Shown: piece after piece, positions 8,862-16,898 of the stretch
How the letters are laid out: every line of letters starts with the position of its first letter
Numbering within the stretch: the stretch's first letter is position 1
Assembly: GCF_003236295.1 (NCBI RefSeq)
Contig: NZ_POTW01000013.1
Location: 1 to 64,000, forward strand
Source of the DNA: Jiangella anatolica
GTDB taxonomy: Bacteria > Actinomycetota > Actinomycetes > Jiangellales > Jiangellaceae
Direction of reading: 5' to 3'
Length of the DNA: 64,000 nucleotides
Notes under the pieces: model-generated
What the model saw: only the letters and a program-made list of their open reading frames with translations
Databases searched by the model: none
Told to the model about the DNA's origin: nothing
Made by a program: the position numbers and the translations under genes

Positions 8862-9620
8862 TCACCGCGCGGGCGCCGTCGTCATGCCCACCCAGTCGGC
8901 GAACCGGGTCCCGCCGAGCGTTGCGCCGGCATCGGGGACGAGCGATCGCTCATCGAGCTCGGTGCCGAAGTAGCGGGCGTGCGGATCGGTGACCACCGTG
9001 CGGGGATCACTCCGCGCGGCCAGGCCGTCGCGGACGAAGTCGTCGAACCGGAACCGCTCCGGCCCGCCGATCTCGATCCGCCCGTTCAACGGCTCGCCCA
9101 CGGCCGTGCGGCCGACGACCCCGGCGGCGTCGGCGGCGGCGATCGGCTGGAACAGCACGTGCGGCACCCGCACCGTGGTCTCGACGGTGAAGCCGTCGAC
9201 GATGCTCTTCACGAACTCGAAGAACTGCGTGGAGCGCACGATCGAGTACGGGATCGGCCCGGCCTCGATGAGCGACTCCTGCGCCACCTTGGCCCGCAGA
9301 TAGCCGCTGTCGGGCAACTCGCCGGCGCCGACGATCGACAGCGCGACGTGGTGCCCCACCCGCGCCTCGGCCTCGGCGGCCAGCAGGTTCCGCGTCGACG
9401 TCTGGAAGAACCGCAGCACCGCGTCGTCCTCGAACGACGGTGAGTTGGACACGTCGACCACCACCGCCGCGCCGGTCAGCACCTCGGCCAACCCCTGTCC
9501 GGTGAGGGTGTCGACGCCGGTGTTCGGCGACGCGGGAACGGCCTCGTGGCCGTGCTCACGCAGGCGAGCGACGACGGTCGAGCCGATCAGCCCGCTGCCA
9601 CCGATGACGACGATCTTCAT
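8862..9620 (-). CDS. NAD(P)-binding epimerase/NmrA-like oxidoreductase (paralogue)
   Basis: The 252-residue protein begins MKIVVIGGSGLIGS, a Rossmann loop, and shares long identical stretches with the product of 1744-2724 (for example GVDTLTGQGLAEVLTG compared with GVDTLTRRGLSEALTG). It lacks the C-terminal tail of that paralogue. The ATG at 9620 follows GGAGG. An ECF-type promoter on the same strand lies at 9674-9701. Function beyond a reductase or epimerase of an unknown small molecule cannot be given. Confidence 0.85.
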   Translation of the reverse strand: MKIVVIGGSGLIGSTVVARLREHGHEAVPASPNTGVDTLTGQGLAEVLTGAAVVVDVSNSPSFEDDAVLRFFQTSTRNLLAAEAEARVGHHVALSIVGAGELPDSGYLRAKVAQESLIEAGPIPYSIVRSTQFFEFVKSIVDGFTVETTVRVPHVLFQPIAAADAAGVVGRTAVGEPLNGRIEIGGPERFRFDDFVRDGLAARSDPRTVVTDPHARYFGTELDERSLVPDAGATLGGTRFADWVGMTTAPAR

Positions 9621-9673
9621 CTCGCACCTCCAGTGCAGCCGGAGGGCGACGCTCGCCGTCCGGTCACTCCTCA

Positions 9674-9701
9674 GACCGGACGGCCCGCCCGAAGCGTGAC
9701 A
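9674..9701 (-). promoter_or_regulatory. ECF41/SigJ-type promoter of the epimerase gene
   Basis: On the minus strand TGTCACG (9701-9695) is followed after 16 bases by CGGTC (9678-9674). The leader to the ATG at 9620 would be about 47 bases. Confidence 0.65.
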
Positions 9702-9718
9702 GCGCGGGCCGCCTCGGC

Positions 9719-9745
9719 TGTCACATTCGGCACGCCTGTCCGGTC
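9719..9745 (+). promoter_or_regulatory. ECF41/SigJ-type promoter of the secreted hydrolase gene
   Basis: TGTCACA (9719-9725) is followed after 15 bases by CGGTC (9741-9745), one base shorter than the other three copies. The leader to the ATG at 9938 would be about 185 bases. Confidence 0.6.
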
Positions 9746-9937
9746 TCATCGGTGAGCGGGACGACGTTCCGGTCCGCTCGATCCGTCCGCGTGGGCACTG
9801 GCCGAGCCGCGAGGTAAGAGCTGGGAGACCGGGTTTCAGACGGCTCCTCCGGGGGTTGCGTCAAGCAGACCGCGGCTGGTCCCACCCGCCGCCAGTACCC
9901 ACGGCCGACGCGACAACCACTCCGATCGGAGGCTTCG

Positions 9938-10780
9938 ATGTCCAACCACGAATCGGCGCCGCGCCGCCGGCGCGCGCTCCTGATCACGCCCGTTCTCGCC
10001 CTCGTCGCGATGCTCTCGCTCGGCGCCGGCGGGCATGCGGGCACCAACGTGCGGGCCGGCGGAGATCCCCGGCCGACGATCGTGCTCGTGCACGGCGACT
10101 GGGCCGACGGCTCGTCGTGGACCGGCGTGATCGAGCGGCTGCGGGACAGGGGCTTCACCGCCGTCGCTCCACCCAACCTGTTGCGCGGACCGGCCGCCGA
10201 CGCGGCGTATCTCGCCGGTTACCTCGAGACGATCCCGGGCCCGATCGTGCTCGTCGCGCACTCGTATGGAGGTTTCGTCACCACGAACGCCGCGGTGGGC
10301 AACACGAACGTCAAGGCGCTCGTCTACATCGACAGCTTCATGCCCGACGAGGGCGAGGTCCTCGGCGCGCTGGCGGCGAGCTCGGGTTCCTGCATCGACG
10401 AGAGCGCTCTCAACCCCGTGCCCTACGACGGCGGGGTCGAGCTGTACCTGCGCTGGGAGGCGAACCCGCCCTATCCGGGCTTCACTCGATGCTTCGCCAA
10501 CGGTGTCAGGCCGAGTGAGGCCGCCGTCCTCGCCGCCACCCAGCGACCCGCGGCGGCCGCCCAGTTCGCCGAGCCCTCCGGGCCAGCGGCGTGGAGGACG
10601 ATCCCGTCGTGGTCGCTCATCGGGACGTCGGACAAGGTGATCCCGCTCGCGCTGCAGGAGAAGATGTCCAGCCGGGCCGGGGCTCATGTGACCAGGGTCA
10701 GCGGCGGACACCTGACGCCCATCACGCATCCCGGCGACGTCACCCGGGTGATCCTCGCCGCGGCCGCCTCGACGACGTGA
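9938..10780 (+). CDS. secreted alpha/beta hydrolase
   Basis: The 280-residue protein has an N-terminal signal: Arg-rich RRRRALL, a hydrophobic stretch to about residue 30, then a small-residue cleavage zone. It therefore probably acts outside the membrane. The hydrolase core follows: VLVHGDW near residue 50, nucleophile elbow AHSYGG near 108, acid in GTSDK and histidine in SGGHLTPITHP. It is a paralogue of the cytoplasmic hydrolase at 2721-3446, with the same order of blocks including VLAATQRP and AWRTIPSW. A GGAGG site precedes the ATG. It ends four bases before the convergent beta-propeller gene. Confidence 0.85.
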   Translation: MSNHESAPRRRRALLITPVLALVAMLSLGAGGHAGTNVRAGGDPRPTIVLVHGDWADGSSWTGVIERLRDRGFTAVAPPNLLRGPAADAAYLAGYLETIPGPIVLVAHSYGGFVTTNAAVGNTNVKALVYIDSFMPDEGEVLGALAASSGSCIDESALNPVPYDGGVELYLRWEANPPYPGFTRCFANGVRPSEAAVLAATQRPAAAAQFAEPSGPAAWRTIPSWSLIGTSDKVIPLALQEKMSSRAGAHVTRVSGGHLTPITHPGDVTRVILAAAASTT

Positions 10781-10784
10781 CCGA

Positions 10785-11924
10785 CTACGACGCGGACCCG
10801 GTCCACCGTCCGGTGATCGACCAGAGGTCGTAGGAGTACAGCGAGTCGCAGGTGGCCTGGCTCCAGTCGGGGTCGTCGATGGTGGGCAGGCTGGAGCAGG
10901 AGCTCGTGAAGACCACCTCGACGCCGCTGGGGTCGGCGAGCCGGCCGTGCCAGGTGCGCGCCAGCCCGGCGTTGTGGTTGCGGGTGAACCCGGTGAGCGC
11001 GTGGTCGATTTCGCCCAGGGGCTGCCACCGGCCGGCGCCGGCGAGCAGGTCCCGCAGACTGATCCGTGCGACCTGCACCGACGGGCCGATCCACCACGGG
11101 TTGTCGATGGGGTAGGGGTGCTGCTCGCGGACGACCACGACGTCGCGTCCGGTGCGGTCGAGCGCGAGGTCGAACCCGTTGAGGTAGTCCGGCGCTCCGT
11201 CGGCGCCGACGAGTCCGTCCGCGGGCAGCAGGACGGGCGGGCTCACCCGCAGCCGCTCCGCCTGCGTGAGGTCGACGACGCTGGCGTAGGCGCGGGTCGA
11301 CGTGTCGCCGCGGGTGTAGGCGAGCAGCACCCGGCCGGAGTCGCCGGCGAGCGAGACGGCCGTCGGCTGGCCGGCGCCCCACTGGTCGACGCGGTCCGAC
11401 GTGACGATCGGCTCGGGGTACTTGACCCAGGGCCCGGCCGGATCGGTCGCGAACGCGACGCCGACCTGGTTGTGCGCGCTGGCGTCGACGTCGTTGCCCA
11501 GGTAGAACATCGCGTAGGAGTAGCGGACCCCGCCGTAGTGGAACCGCCCGGCGACGACGCTCGGGTCGCAGGTGTGGAAGCTGTCCCAGGCCGGCGCCGG
11601 CGAGGCGTGCAGGACCGACCGCGTCTGCGTGACGACGCCGTCGACGCGCGTGGTGAGGTAGATGTGGTCCTCGATCACGCGGGACTCGTCGTTGTGGCAG
11701 GACCAGATCCACTCGGTGTCCCCGTCGCGCACGACTGACGGCGCGTAGGAGTAGAACCCCGGCGCGGGCTGGTACACCGAGGCCAGCGATCCCGGGTCCC
11801 AGGTGAGCCGGTCGCGGGCCGGCCGCGGACTCGCGTCGTCCTGCGCCGCCGCCGTGCCCAGCGGCGTGAGCAGGACGCCGGCGCCCAGCAGGGCCGCCAG
11901 CCTGAGTGTGCCGAAACGTGTCAT
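10785..11924 (-). CDS. secreted beta-propeller-like protein, possible glycoside hydrolase
   Basis: The 379-residue protein starts with a Sec signal peptide (hydrophobic residues 8-25, likely cleavage near AAAQDD). The mature part has repeated blade-like blocks with the motifs YSYAPSVVRDGDTEWIWSC, FHTCDPSVV and GQPTAVSL, which recall five-bladed GH43/GH117-type propellers, but I cannot assign catalytic residues with confidence. The ATG at 11924 follows GGAGG. It is divergent from the nucleoside hydrolase operon, and the shared intergenic region holds two LacI-type operators, so it probably belongs to that regulon and releases or cleaves a riboside or glycoside outside the cell. Confidence 0.55.
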   Translation of the reverse strand: MTRFGTLRLAALLGAGVLLTPLGTAAAQDDASPRPARDRLTWDPGSLASVYQPAPGFYSYAPSVVRDGDTEWIWSCHNDESRVIEDHIYLTTRVDGVVTQTRSVLHASPAPAWDSFHTCDPSVVAGRFHYGGVRYSYAMFYLGNDVDASAHNQVGVAFATDPAGPWVKYPEPIVTSDRVDQWGAGQPTAVSLAGDSGRVLLAYTRGDTSTRAYASVVDLTQAERLRVSPPVLLPADGLVGADGAPDYLNGFDLALDRTGRDVVVVREQHPYPIDNPWWIGPSVQVARISLRDLLAGAGRWQPLGEIDHALTGFTRNHNAGLARTWHGRLADPSGVEVVFTSSCSSLPTIDDPDWSQATCDSLYSYDLWSITGRWTGSAS

Positions 11925-11971
11925 GGATGACCTCCATCGTCCGTCGTCACAGGTCATCTACTCGCGCTGCG

Positions 11972-11986
11972 CTATTCGAGTAGATT
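11972..11986 (+). promoter_or_regulatory. LacI operator 1 overlapping a rightward -10 box
   Basis: The 12-base near-palindrome CTATTCGAGTAG (11972-11983) has the central CG of LacI-family operators. TAGATT (11981-11986) fits a -10 box for rightward transcription toward the nucleoside hydrolase operon, with a start near 11993. Confidence 0.7.
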
Positions 11987-12002
11987 CGTGCTTGCGGCGG
12001 CG

Positions 12003-12017
12003 AGTCTACTCGAATAG
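12003..12017 (-). promoter_or_regulatory. LacI operator 2 overlapping a leftward -10 box
   Basis: The same sequence occurs in the opposite orientation (12006-12017). On the minus strand TAGACT (12008-12003) fits a -10 box for the leftward beta-propeller gene. The centres of operators 1 and 2 are 34 bases apart, about three helical turns, which would suit cooperative binding. Confidence 0.7.
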
Positions 12018-12086
12018 CATGCGTCGACGACAGGCCCACGACGACCGCTCGTGACCACACGACGCGCGACCGACAGACGGGAACCC

Positions 12087-12977
12087 ATGACCTACGACAG
12101 CTCGGCGGCTCGCTCCACCTTCGCCCTCGACACCGACATCGGCACCGACGTCGACGACCTGCTCGCCCTCGCGATGGCGCTGGGCTCGCCCGAGCTGGAG
12201 GTCGCCGCGGTGACGACGGTGTACGGCGACGTGGAGCTGCGTGCCCGGATCGTCGCGAAGGTGTTCGCCGCGGCGGGGCGGGCGGCGCCGCCGATCGCGC
12301 CGGGCGAGCCGGAGACGCTGTCCGGGCGGCCGGTGTGGTGGCCGGGGCACGAGGGCTCGACCATCGCCGACCTCGGCGAGCAGGTCTATGCGGGCGGCCG
12401 GGACGCCGCCGGCGAGCTCGCGGCCAGTGCGACCGTCGTCGCGATCGGGCCGCTCACGAACGTCGCCGTCGCGCTGCGCCGGCCGGACCGCGAGACCGAG
12501 CGCGTCGTCATGATGGGCGGGGAGTTCCGGGCCGGCGTCGTCGAGCACAACGTCCGCTGCGACGTCACCGCGGCCGCCGAGGTCTTCGCGTCCGGCCTGG
12601 ACCTGCTCGCCGTCGGCCTGGACCAGACCCAGCGCGTCCGCCTCGGCCGGGCCGAGCTCGACGCCATCTCCGCGCGCGGGGCGTTCGGCGGGCTGATCGG
12701 CGCGGAGATGCGCCGCTTCTGGGCCTTCGCCGGCCAGGACCACAACGTGCCGCACGACCCCATCGCCGTGCTCACCCTCGCGCGGCCCGACCTCTTCGCG
12801 ACCGAGCGCGGCACGATCACGGTCGAGACCGACGGCGACGGCGCGGGCACGACCCGGTTCGCCTCCGACCCGGCGGGGCCGCACGAGGTGGTCGTCGACC
12901 TGGACGTGCCGCGCGTCACCGAGGAGATCGTGCACCGCATCCTCGCCGCGGCCCGGCCCGCCGCCACGACCGCCTGA
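12087..12977 (+). CDS. nucleoside hydrolase (IUNH family)
   Basis: The 296-residue protein has the calcium-binding aspartate cluster DTDIGTDVDD (residues 13-22) typical of inosine-uridine-preferring nucleoside hydrolases, which cut ribonucleosides into base and ribose. Further family marks are AIGPLTNVA near residue 120, VVMMGG near 140, and the conserved histidine and aspartate of HNVPHDPIAVL. The ATG at 12087 is preferred; a GTG at 12051 would add 12 residues. It opens the operon that continues with a sugar ABC transporter and a ribokinase, which fits uptake of ribosides and phosphorylation of the released ribose. Confidence 0.9.
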   Translation: MTYDSSAARSTFALDTDIGTDVDDLLALAMALGSPELEVAAVTTVYGDVELRARIVAKVFAAAGRAAPPIAPGEPETLSGRPVWWPGHEGSTIADLGEQVYAGGRDAAGELAASATVVAIGPLTNVAVALRRPDRETERVVMMGGEFRAGVVEHNVRCDVTAAAEVFASGLDLLAVGLDQTQRVRLGRAELDAISARGAFGGLIGAEMRRFWAFAGQDHNVPHDPIAVLTLARPDLFATERGTITVETDGDGAGTTRFASDPAGPHEVVVDLDVPRVTEEIVHRILAAARPAATTA

Positions 12978-13013
12978 CCTCCATCCCTGCATCGCTCGAA
13001 GAGGAGAAACGCC

Positions 13014-14315
13014 ATGGGAACGATCCGGATCCTCCCGTTCGCGGCGGCGATCGGCGCCGGCGTGCTGGCGCTGGCCGGCTGCGGCGGGTCATCGACGGAC
13101 GACTCGGGCGGCGGCGACGGCGGGGAGATCACCCTGACCTTCGCGAACGCCGACCCGGCCGAGACCTGGGCCAGGGTGATCGAGGGGTTCGAGGAGCTGC
13201 ACCCGGACATCACCGTCAAGCAGCTCAACATCCCCTACGCGCAGTACACGAGCACCATCAACCAGCGGATGGGCGCCGGCGGCGACGGGATCGACCTCAT
13301 GGTCGTCGACGCCGGCGGGGCCGCGCTGGACTGGAACAACCGGGGCTTCCTCGCCGACATCAGCGACCTGCGCGAGGACGCGATCGCCGCCGCCGTCAGC
13401 GAGAGCATGGTCACCGCGCGCGAGGTGGACGGGAAGCTGCTCGCGCTCGCGCCCTGGACCACCTCGCAGTTCCTCTACTACAACACCGACGTCCTCGCCG
13501 CGGCCGGTGTCGAGCCGCCGTCCGGCGATCCCGCCGCGCCGTGGACGTACGAGCAGCTGACCGAGGCGGCGCGGGCCGTGCAGAGCGCCGGCGCGGCCGA
13601 GTACCCGCTGCTGTTCGACCAGTGGGACACCTACTACCAGCTGCAGATGATGGGCGTTTCCGCCGGCGGCGGCGACGGCATCGACGCCGACGGCGTGGTG
13701 GACTTCTCCGGCGACGGCTGGCAGCGCGCCCTGACCTGGTACTACGGCCTCTTCGAGGACGGGCTCTCGCCGCGCGGCATCACCAACGACAAGAACGGCG
13801 CGCTGTTCCAGGAGGGCAAGGCCGCCTTCATCATCTCCGGCCCGTGGGGCGTGAGCGTGGCCAACGCCGGCGGCATCAACTACGGCGTCGCGCCGGCGCC
13901 CTACTTCGAGGGCGGTGAGCCGGCGACGTCCACGGATTCGTGGGCGGTGGGCATCTCGTCGAAGTCCGAGCACCTCGAGGCCGCCAAGGAGTTCCTGCGC
14001 TACATGACGATCGACCCGACCGGCAACGCCCAGTCGGCCGAGGTGGCCGGCATCACGCCCACGAACACGGAGGCCTTCGCGACCTACGTCGAGGGCGTCG
14101 AGGCGTCGGCGGGCGCGGCGACGGCCGGGTTCGGGGCGATCCTGCAGTACCAGCTGGAGAACAACGCCGTGCACCGCCCGGCCGTCGTCGGCTACAGCGT
14201 GTTCGAGCCGGGCGCCGGGCAGTTGTTCTCCGACATCCGCAACGGCGCCGATCCGGCCGAGCGCGCCGCGCAGGCCGACGAGGAGATCGGCGCGCAGATC
14301 GAGCGCCTGCGGTGA
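13014..14315 (+). CDS. sugar ABC transporter substrate-binding lipoprotein
   Basis: The 433-residue protein starts with a lipoprotein signal whose lipobox LAGC places the lipidated cysteine at residue 23. The rest has the form of a family-1 extracellular solute-binding protein (for example DINPYAQYTSTINQRM-like block NIPYAQYTSTINQRM near residue 77 and YNTDVLAAAGV near 156). It binds its sugar or nucleoside outside the membrane and hands it to the two permeases downstream. A GAGGAGAAA ribosome site precedes the ATG. Its stop overlaps the start of the first permease. No ATPase gene is present in the operon, so a shared MsiK-type ATPase encoded elsewhere is likely. Confidence 0.88.
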   Translation: MGTIRILPFAAAIGAGVLALAGCGGSSTDDSGGGDGGEITLTFANADPAETWARVIEGFEELHPDITVKQLNIPYAQYTSTINQRMGAGGDGIDLMVVDAGGAALDWNNRGFLADISDLREDAIAAAVSESMVTAREVDGKLLALAPWTTSQFLYYNTDVLAAAGVEPPSGDPAAPWTYEQLTEAARAVQSAGAAEYPLLFDQWDTYYQLQMMGVSAGGGDGIDADGVVDFSGDGWQRALTWYYGLFEDGLSPRGITNDKNGALFQEGKAAFIISGPWGVSVANAGGINYGVAPAPYFEGGEPATSTDSWAVGISSKSEHLEAAKEFLRYMTIDPTGNAQSAEVAGITPTNTEAFATYVEGVEASAGAATAGFGAILQYQLENNAVHRPAVVGYSVFEPGAGQLFSDIRNGADPAERAAQADEEIGAQIERLR

Positions 14316-15202
14316 TGTACCGGGCGACGGCGACGCGGCGAAAGGCGCGCTCCACCCTCGTCGCCGTCGCCATGCTCAGCCCCGCGCTCATCGCGCTGGT
14401 GCTGATGCGGGTGGTGCCGATGATCAGCGCGGTGAGCCAGAGCTTCCGGCACGTCTCGCTGGCGACCGGTGCGTCGGAGTTCGACGGACTGGCGAACTAC
14501 ACGTACCTGCTCACCGACCCCGGGTTCCACTCCGTGCTGGTGGTCACGCTGGTCTTCAACCTCGTCCTCAACCCCGCGATCGTGGTGCTGTCGACGGCGC
14601 TGGCGCTGATCACGGCGCAGCGGCTGCCGCTGGTCGGCCTCTGGCGCTCGATGATCTTCGTCCCGGCCGCCGTGCCGGGTGCGGTGGTCGCGCTCATCTG
14701 GAGCACGGCGCTGCAGCCGGACGGCCTGGTCAACGCGCTGCTGGCGGTCGTGGGCCTGCCGCCGCAGCCGTTCCTGACCTCGGCGAGCCAAGCGGCGTTC
14801 TCGATCGGCATCATGGTCACCTGGGGCGCCCTCGGCTACTGGATGATCTTCGTGATCGCGGGGCTGAAGGACATCCCCGACGCCCTGTACGAGGCGGCGG
14901 CGATCGACGGCGCGGGGTGGTGGCGCCGGCTGTTCTCGATCACGCTCCCGCTGCTCAAGCGGCCGATGGCGTTCGTCCTGATCGCATGCACGGTCGGGTC
15001 GTTCCTGCTGTTCGCGCCCGTGCAGATCCTGACGAAGGGCGGCCCGAACGGGTCGACGAACCTGATCATGTTCGACATCTACAACCGGACCTACCTGCTC
15101 GGCGACGTGGGCGTCGGCCAGGCGGAGGTCGTCATCCTCATGCTGCTGCTCGCCGTCATCGTGGCCGTCCAGTTCCGGCTGCTCAGGGAGGATCGGTCAT
15201 GA
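14315..15202 (+). CDS. sugar ABC transporter permease, MalF-like
   Basis: The 295-residue membrane protein has about six hydrophobic segments. The cytoplasmic loop EAAAIDGAGWWRRLFSITLPLL (first 20 residues from about 191) contains the EAA motif that contacts the ATPase. The ATG at 14315 overlaps the stop of the binding-protein gene; a GTG one codon earlier is equally possible. It pairs with the next permease to form the channel. Confidence 0.9.
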   Translation: MYRATATRRKARSTLVAVAMLSPALIALVLMRVVPMISAVSQSFRHVSLATGASEFDGLANYTYLLTDPGFHSVLVVTLVFNLVLNPAIVVLSTALALITAQRLPLVGLWRSMIFVPAAVPGAVVALIWSTALQPDGLVNALLAVVGLPPQPFLTSASQAAFSIGIMVTWGALGYWMIFVIAGLKDIPDALYEAAAIDGAGWWRRLFSITLPLLKRPMAFVLIACTVGSFLLFAPVQILTKGGPNGSTNLIMFDIYNRTYLLGDVGVGQAEVVILMLLLAVIVAVQFRLLREDRS

Positions 15203-16035
15203 GGCGCTCGCGCGGCGGGACCGCCGTCCTCACGACCGCGGCGGTCCTCGCCGCCCTCGCGGTCTTCCTGCCGGTGTGGTGGGTGTTCGTCTCGTCCACC
15301 CGGCCGGGCAACAGCTACGTCGACCACATGACGCCGTTGTCGTGGCTGGCGTTCGTGCCGGTGGGCGGCGACCTCACGAACTACTCCGGGCTGCTGTCCG
15401 GGCCGTTCCTCACCGGCCTGTTCAACAGCTTCCTGGTGGCCGGCCTCACCATCGCCCTCGGCCTGGCCATCGCGGTGCCGGCGGCGTACGCCTTGGCCAC
15501 GATCGACTTCCCCGGCCGAGGCGCCGTGTTCACCTTCATCGTCCTGGTGGCGATGATCCCGTTCGACGCCATCGCGATCCCGCTGTCGGGCCTGTTCCAG
15601 GACTGGAACCTGAGCGACTCCTACGCCGGCCTGGTGCTGCCCGCGCTGGCCAACGGCTTCGCGATCTTCGTGCTGCGGCAGTTCTTCCTGGGCATACCGG
15701 CGGAGCTGCTCGAGGCCGCCGAGGTCGACGGGCTCGGCCGCCTGGCGACCCTGTGGCGCATCGTCCTGCCGCTGTCGAAGCCCGCGCTCATCGGCGCCGG
15801 CATGATGCTGTTCCTGTCGCAGTGGCAGGCCTACCTCTGGCCGCTGCTCATCGGGACCTCGCCGGAACGCCAGCTCGCGCCGATCGCGCTGGCCAACCTC
15901 AGCACGCTGTTCACCGTCGACCTCGGCCAGATCCTCGCCGGCTCGTTCGTGCTGACGATCATCCCGATGGTCCTGCTGCTGTTCTTCCAGAAGCAGTACA
16001 CCGAGTCGCTGTCGACGACGGGGCTGAAGGGATGA
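15199..16035 (+). CDS. sugar ABC transporter permease, MalG-like
   Basis: The 278-residue membrane protein has about six hydrophobic segments and the EAA loop ELLEAAEVDGLGRLATLWRI near residue 171. The ATG at 15199 overlaps the previous stop by four bases (ATGA) and follows GGGAGG. It completes the membrane part of the riboside or sugar importer. Confidence 0.9.
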   Translation: MRRSRGGTAVLTTAAVLAALAVFLPVWWVFVSSTRPGNSYVDHMTPLSWLAFVPVGGDLTNYSGLLSGPFLTGLFNSFLVAGLTIALGLAIAVPAAYALATIDFPGRGAVFTFIVLVAMIPFDAIAIPLSGLFQDWNLSDSYAGLVLPALANGFAIFVLRQFFLGIPAELLEAAEVDGLGRLATLWRIVLPLSKPALIGAGMMLFLSQWQAYLWPLLIGTSPERQLAPIALANLSTLFTVDLGQILAGSFVLTIIPMVLLLFFQKQYTESLSTTGLKG

Positions 16036-16898
16036 CCGCGCGGGTCGTCGTCGTGGGCTCGCTCAACGTGGACCGCACGTTCCGGGTGGATCGGCTGCCC
16101 GCGGCGGGGCACACGATCCACGCGCACGGCCGGTCGACCGCGGCGGGTGGCAAGGGCGCCAACCAGGCCGTCGCCGCGGCGCTGCTCGGCGCGGACGTCG
16201 CGCTCGTGGGCGCCGTGGGCGGCGACCAGGGCGGCGCCGACCTGGTGGCGTCGGTCGCCGCGGCCGGGGTCGACGTGACGGGCGTCGCGCGGGTCGACGC
16301 GCCTTCAGGTGAGGCGGTGGTCCTCGTCGACGCGGACGCGGAGAACCTCATCGTCGTCAGCGGCGGGGCGAACCTGTGCCTCGACGCGGCGGCGGTGACC
16401 GCGGCGGTGCGCGACGCGCGGTTCGTCGTCACCGGCTTCGAGGTCCCGGACGACGCCGTGCTCGCCGCCGCGGCCCGGGCCCGGGAGCTGGGCGCGCGCT
16501 TCGTCCTCAACCCGTCGCCGATGCGACGGCTGCCCGACGGCCTGCTCGGTCCCGGCGTGCTGGTCGTGGTGAACGAACACGAGTCGGCGATGCTGGCCGG
16601 CGGCACCGATAGCTGCGACGTCGTGGTGACGCTGGGCGCGCGCGGTGCGCTGCTGCACGAGGCGGCGAGCGGGCGGACGACTGAGATCGTCGCGCCGCGG
16701 GTGGAGGCGGTGGACACCACCGGGTGCGGCGACGCGTTCATGGGCGCCCTCGTGGCCGGGCTCGCGGCGGGCCTGGACCTGGCCGGCGCGGCGACGCTGG
16801 CCGTCGAGGCCGGCGCGTTCGTGGCGACGCGGCCCGGAGCGCAGGGCTCCTACCCGACGTCGGCGGAGCTCGACCGGTGGCGTCGCGCCCGTCAGTGA
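16032..16898 (+). CDS. PfkB-family sugar kinase, ribokinase
   Basis: The 288-residue protein has both PfkB signatures: GGKGANQAVAAA (residues 39-50) and DTTGCGDAF near residue 228, where the catalytic aspartate follows GCG (GAG in most relatives). It phosphorylates a pentose, most likely ribose from the nucleoside hydrolase reaction. The ATG overlaps the upstream permease stop (ATGA), and the last seven bases overlap the convergent lacI-type gene. Confidence 0.88.
   Translation: MTARVVVVGSLNVDRTFRVDRLPAAGHTIHAHGRSTAAGGKGANQAVAAALLGADVALVGAVGGDQGGADLVASVAAAGVDVTGVARVDAPSGEAVVLVDADAENLIVVSGGANLCLDAAAVTAAVRDARFVVTGFEVPDDAVLAAAARARELGARFVLNPSPMRRLPDGLLGPGVLVVVNEHESAMLAGGTDSCDVVVTLGARGALLHEAASGRTTEIVAPRVEAVDTTGCGDAFMGALVAGLAAGLDLAGAATLAVEAGAFVATRPGAQGSYPTSAELDRWRRARQ

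Larger units (their letters stand above)
9621..9937 (+). other. 317-bp intergenic region with divergent promoters
   Basis: No gene is visible here. The region separates the leftward epimerase gene from the rightward secreted hydrolase gene and holds two oppositely oriented TGTCAC...CGGTC promoters, whose -35 boxes are only 17 bases apart (9701 and 9719). The stretch from about 9750 to 9930 would be a long untranslated leader of the hydrolase mRNA. I see no clear small ORF or riboswitch in it. Confidence 0.5.

Noticed and set aside
6036-9443. A 1135-residue open frame on the plus strand, antisense to the LuxR-type gene
   Set aside because: It is a GC-rich shadow of the real minus-strand gene, with no domain, no ribosome site and a composition dominated by Gly, Arg, Ala and Pro.
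12001-12050. A GTG start at 12051 for the nucleoside hydrolase
   Set aside because: It would add 12 Arg- and Thr-rich residues not typical of the family; ATG 12087 places the aspartate cluster at the usual position.
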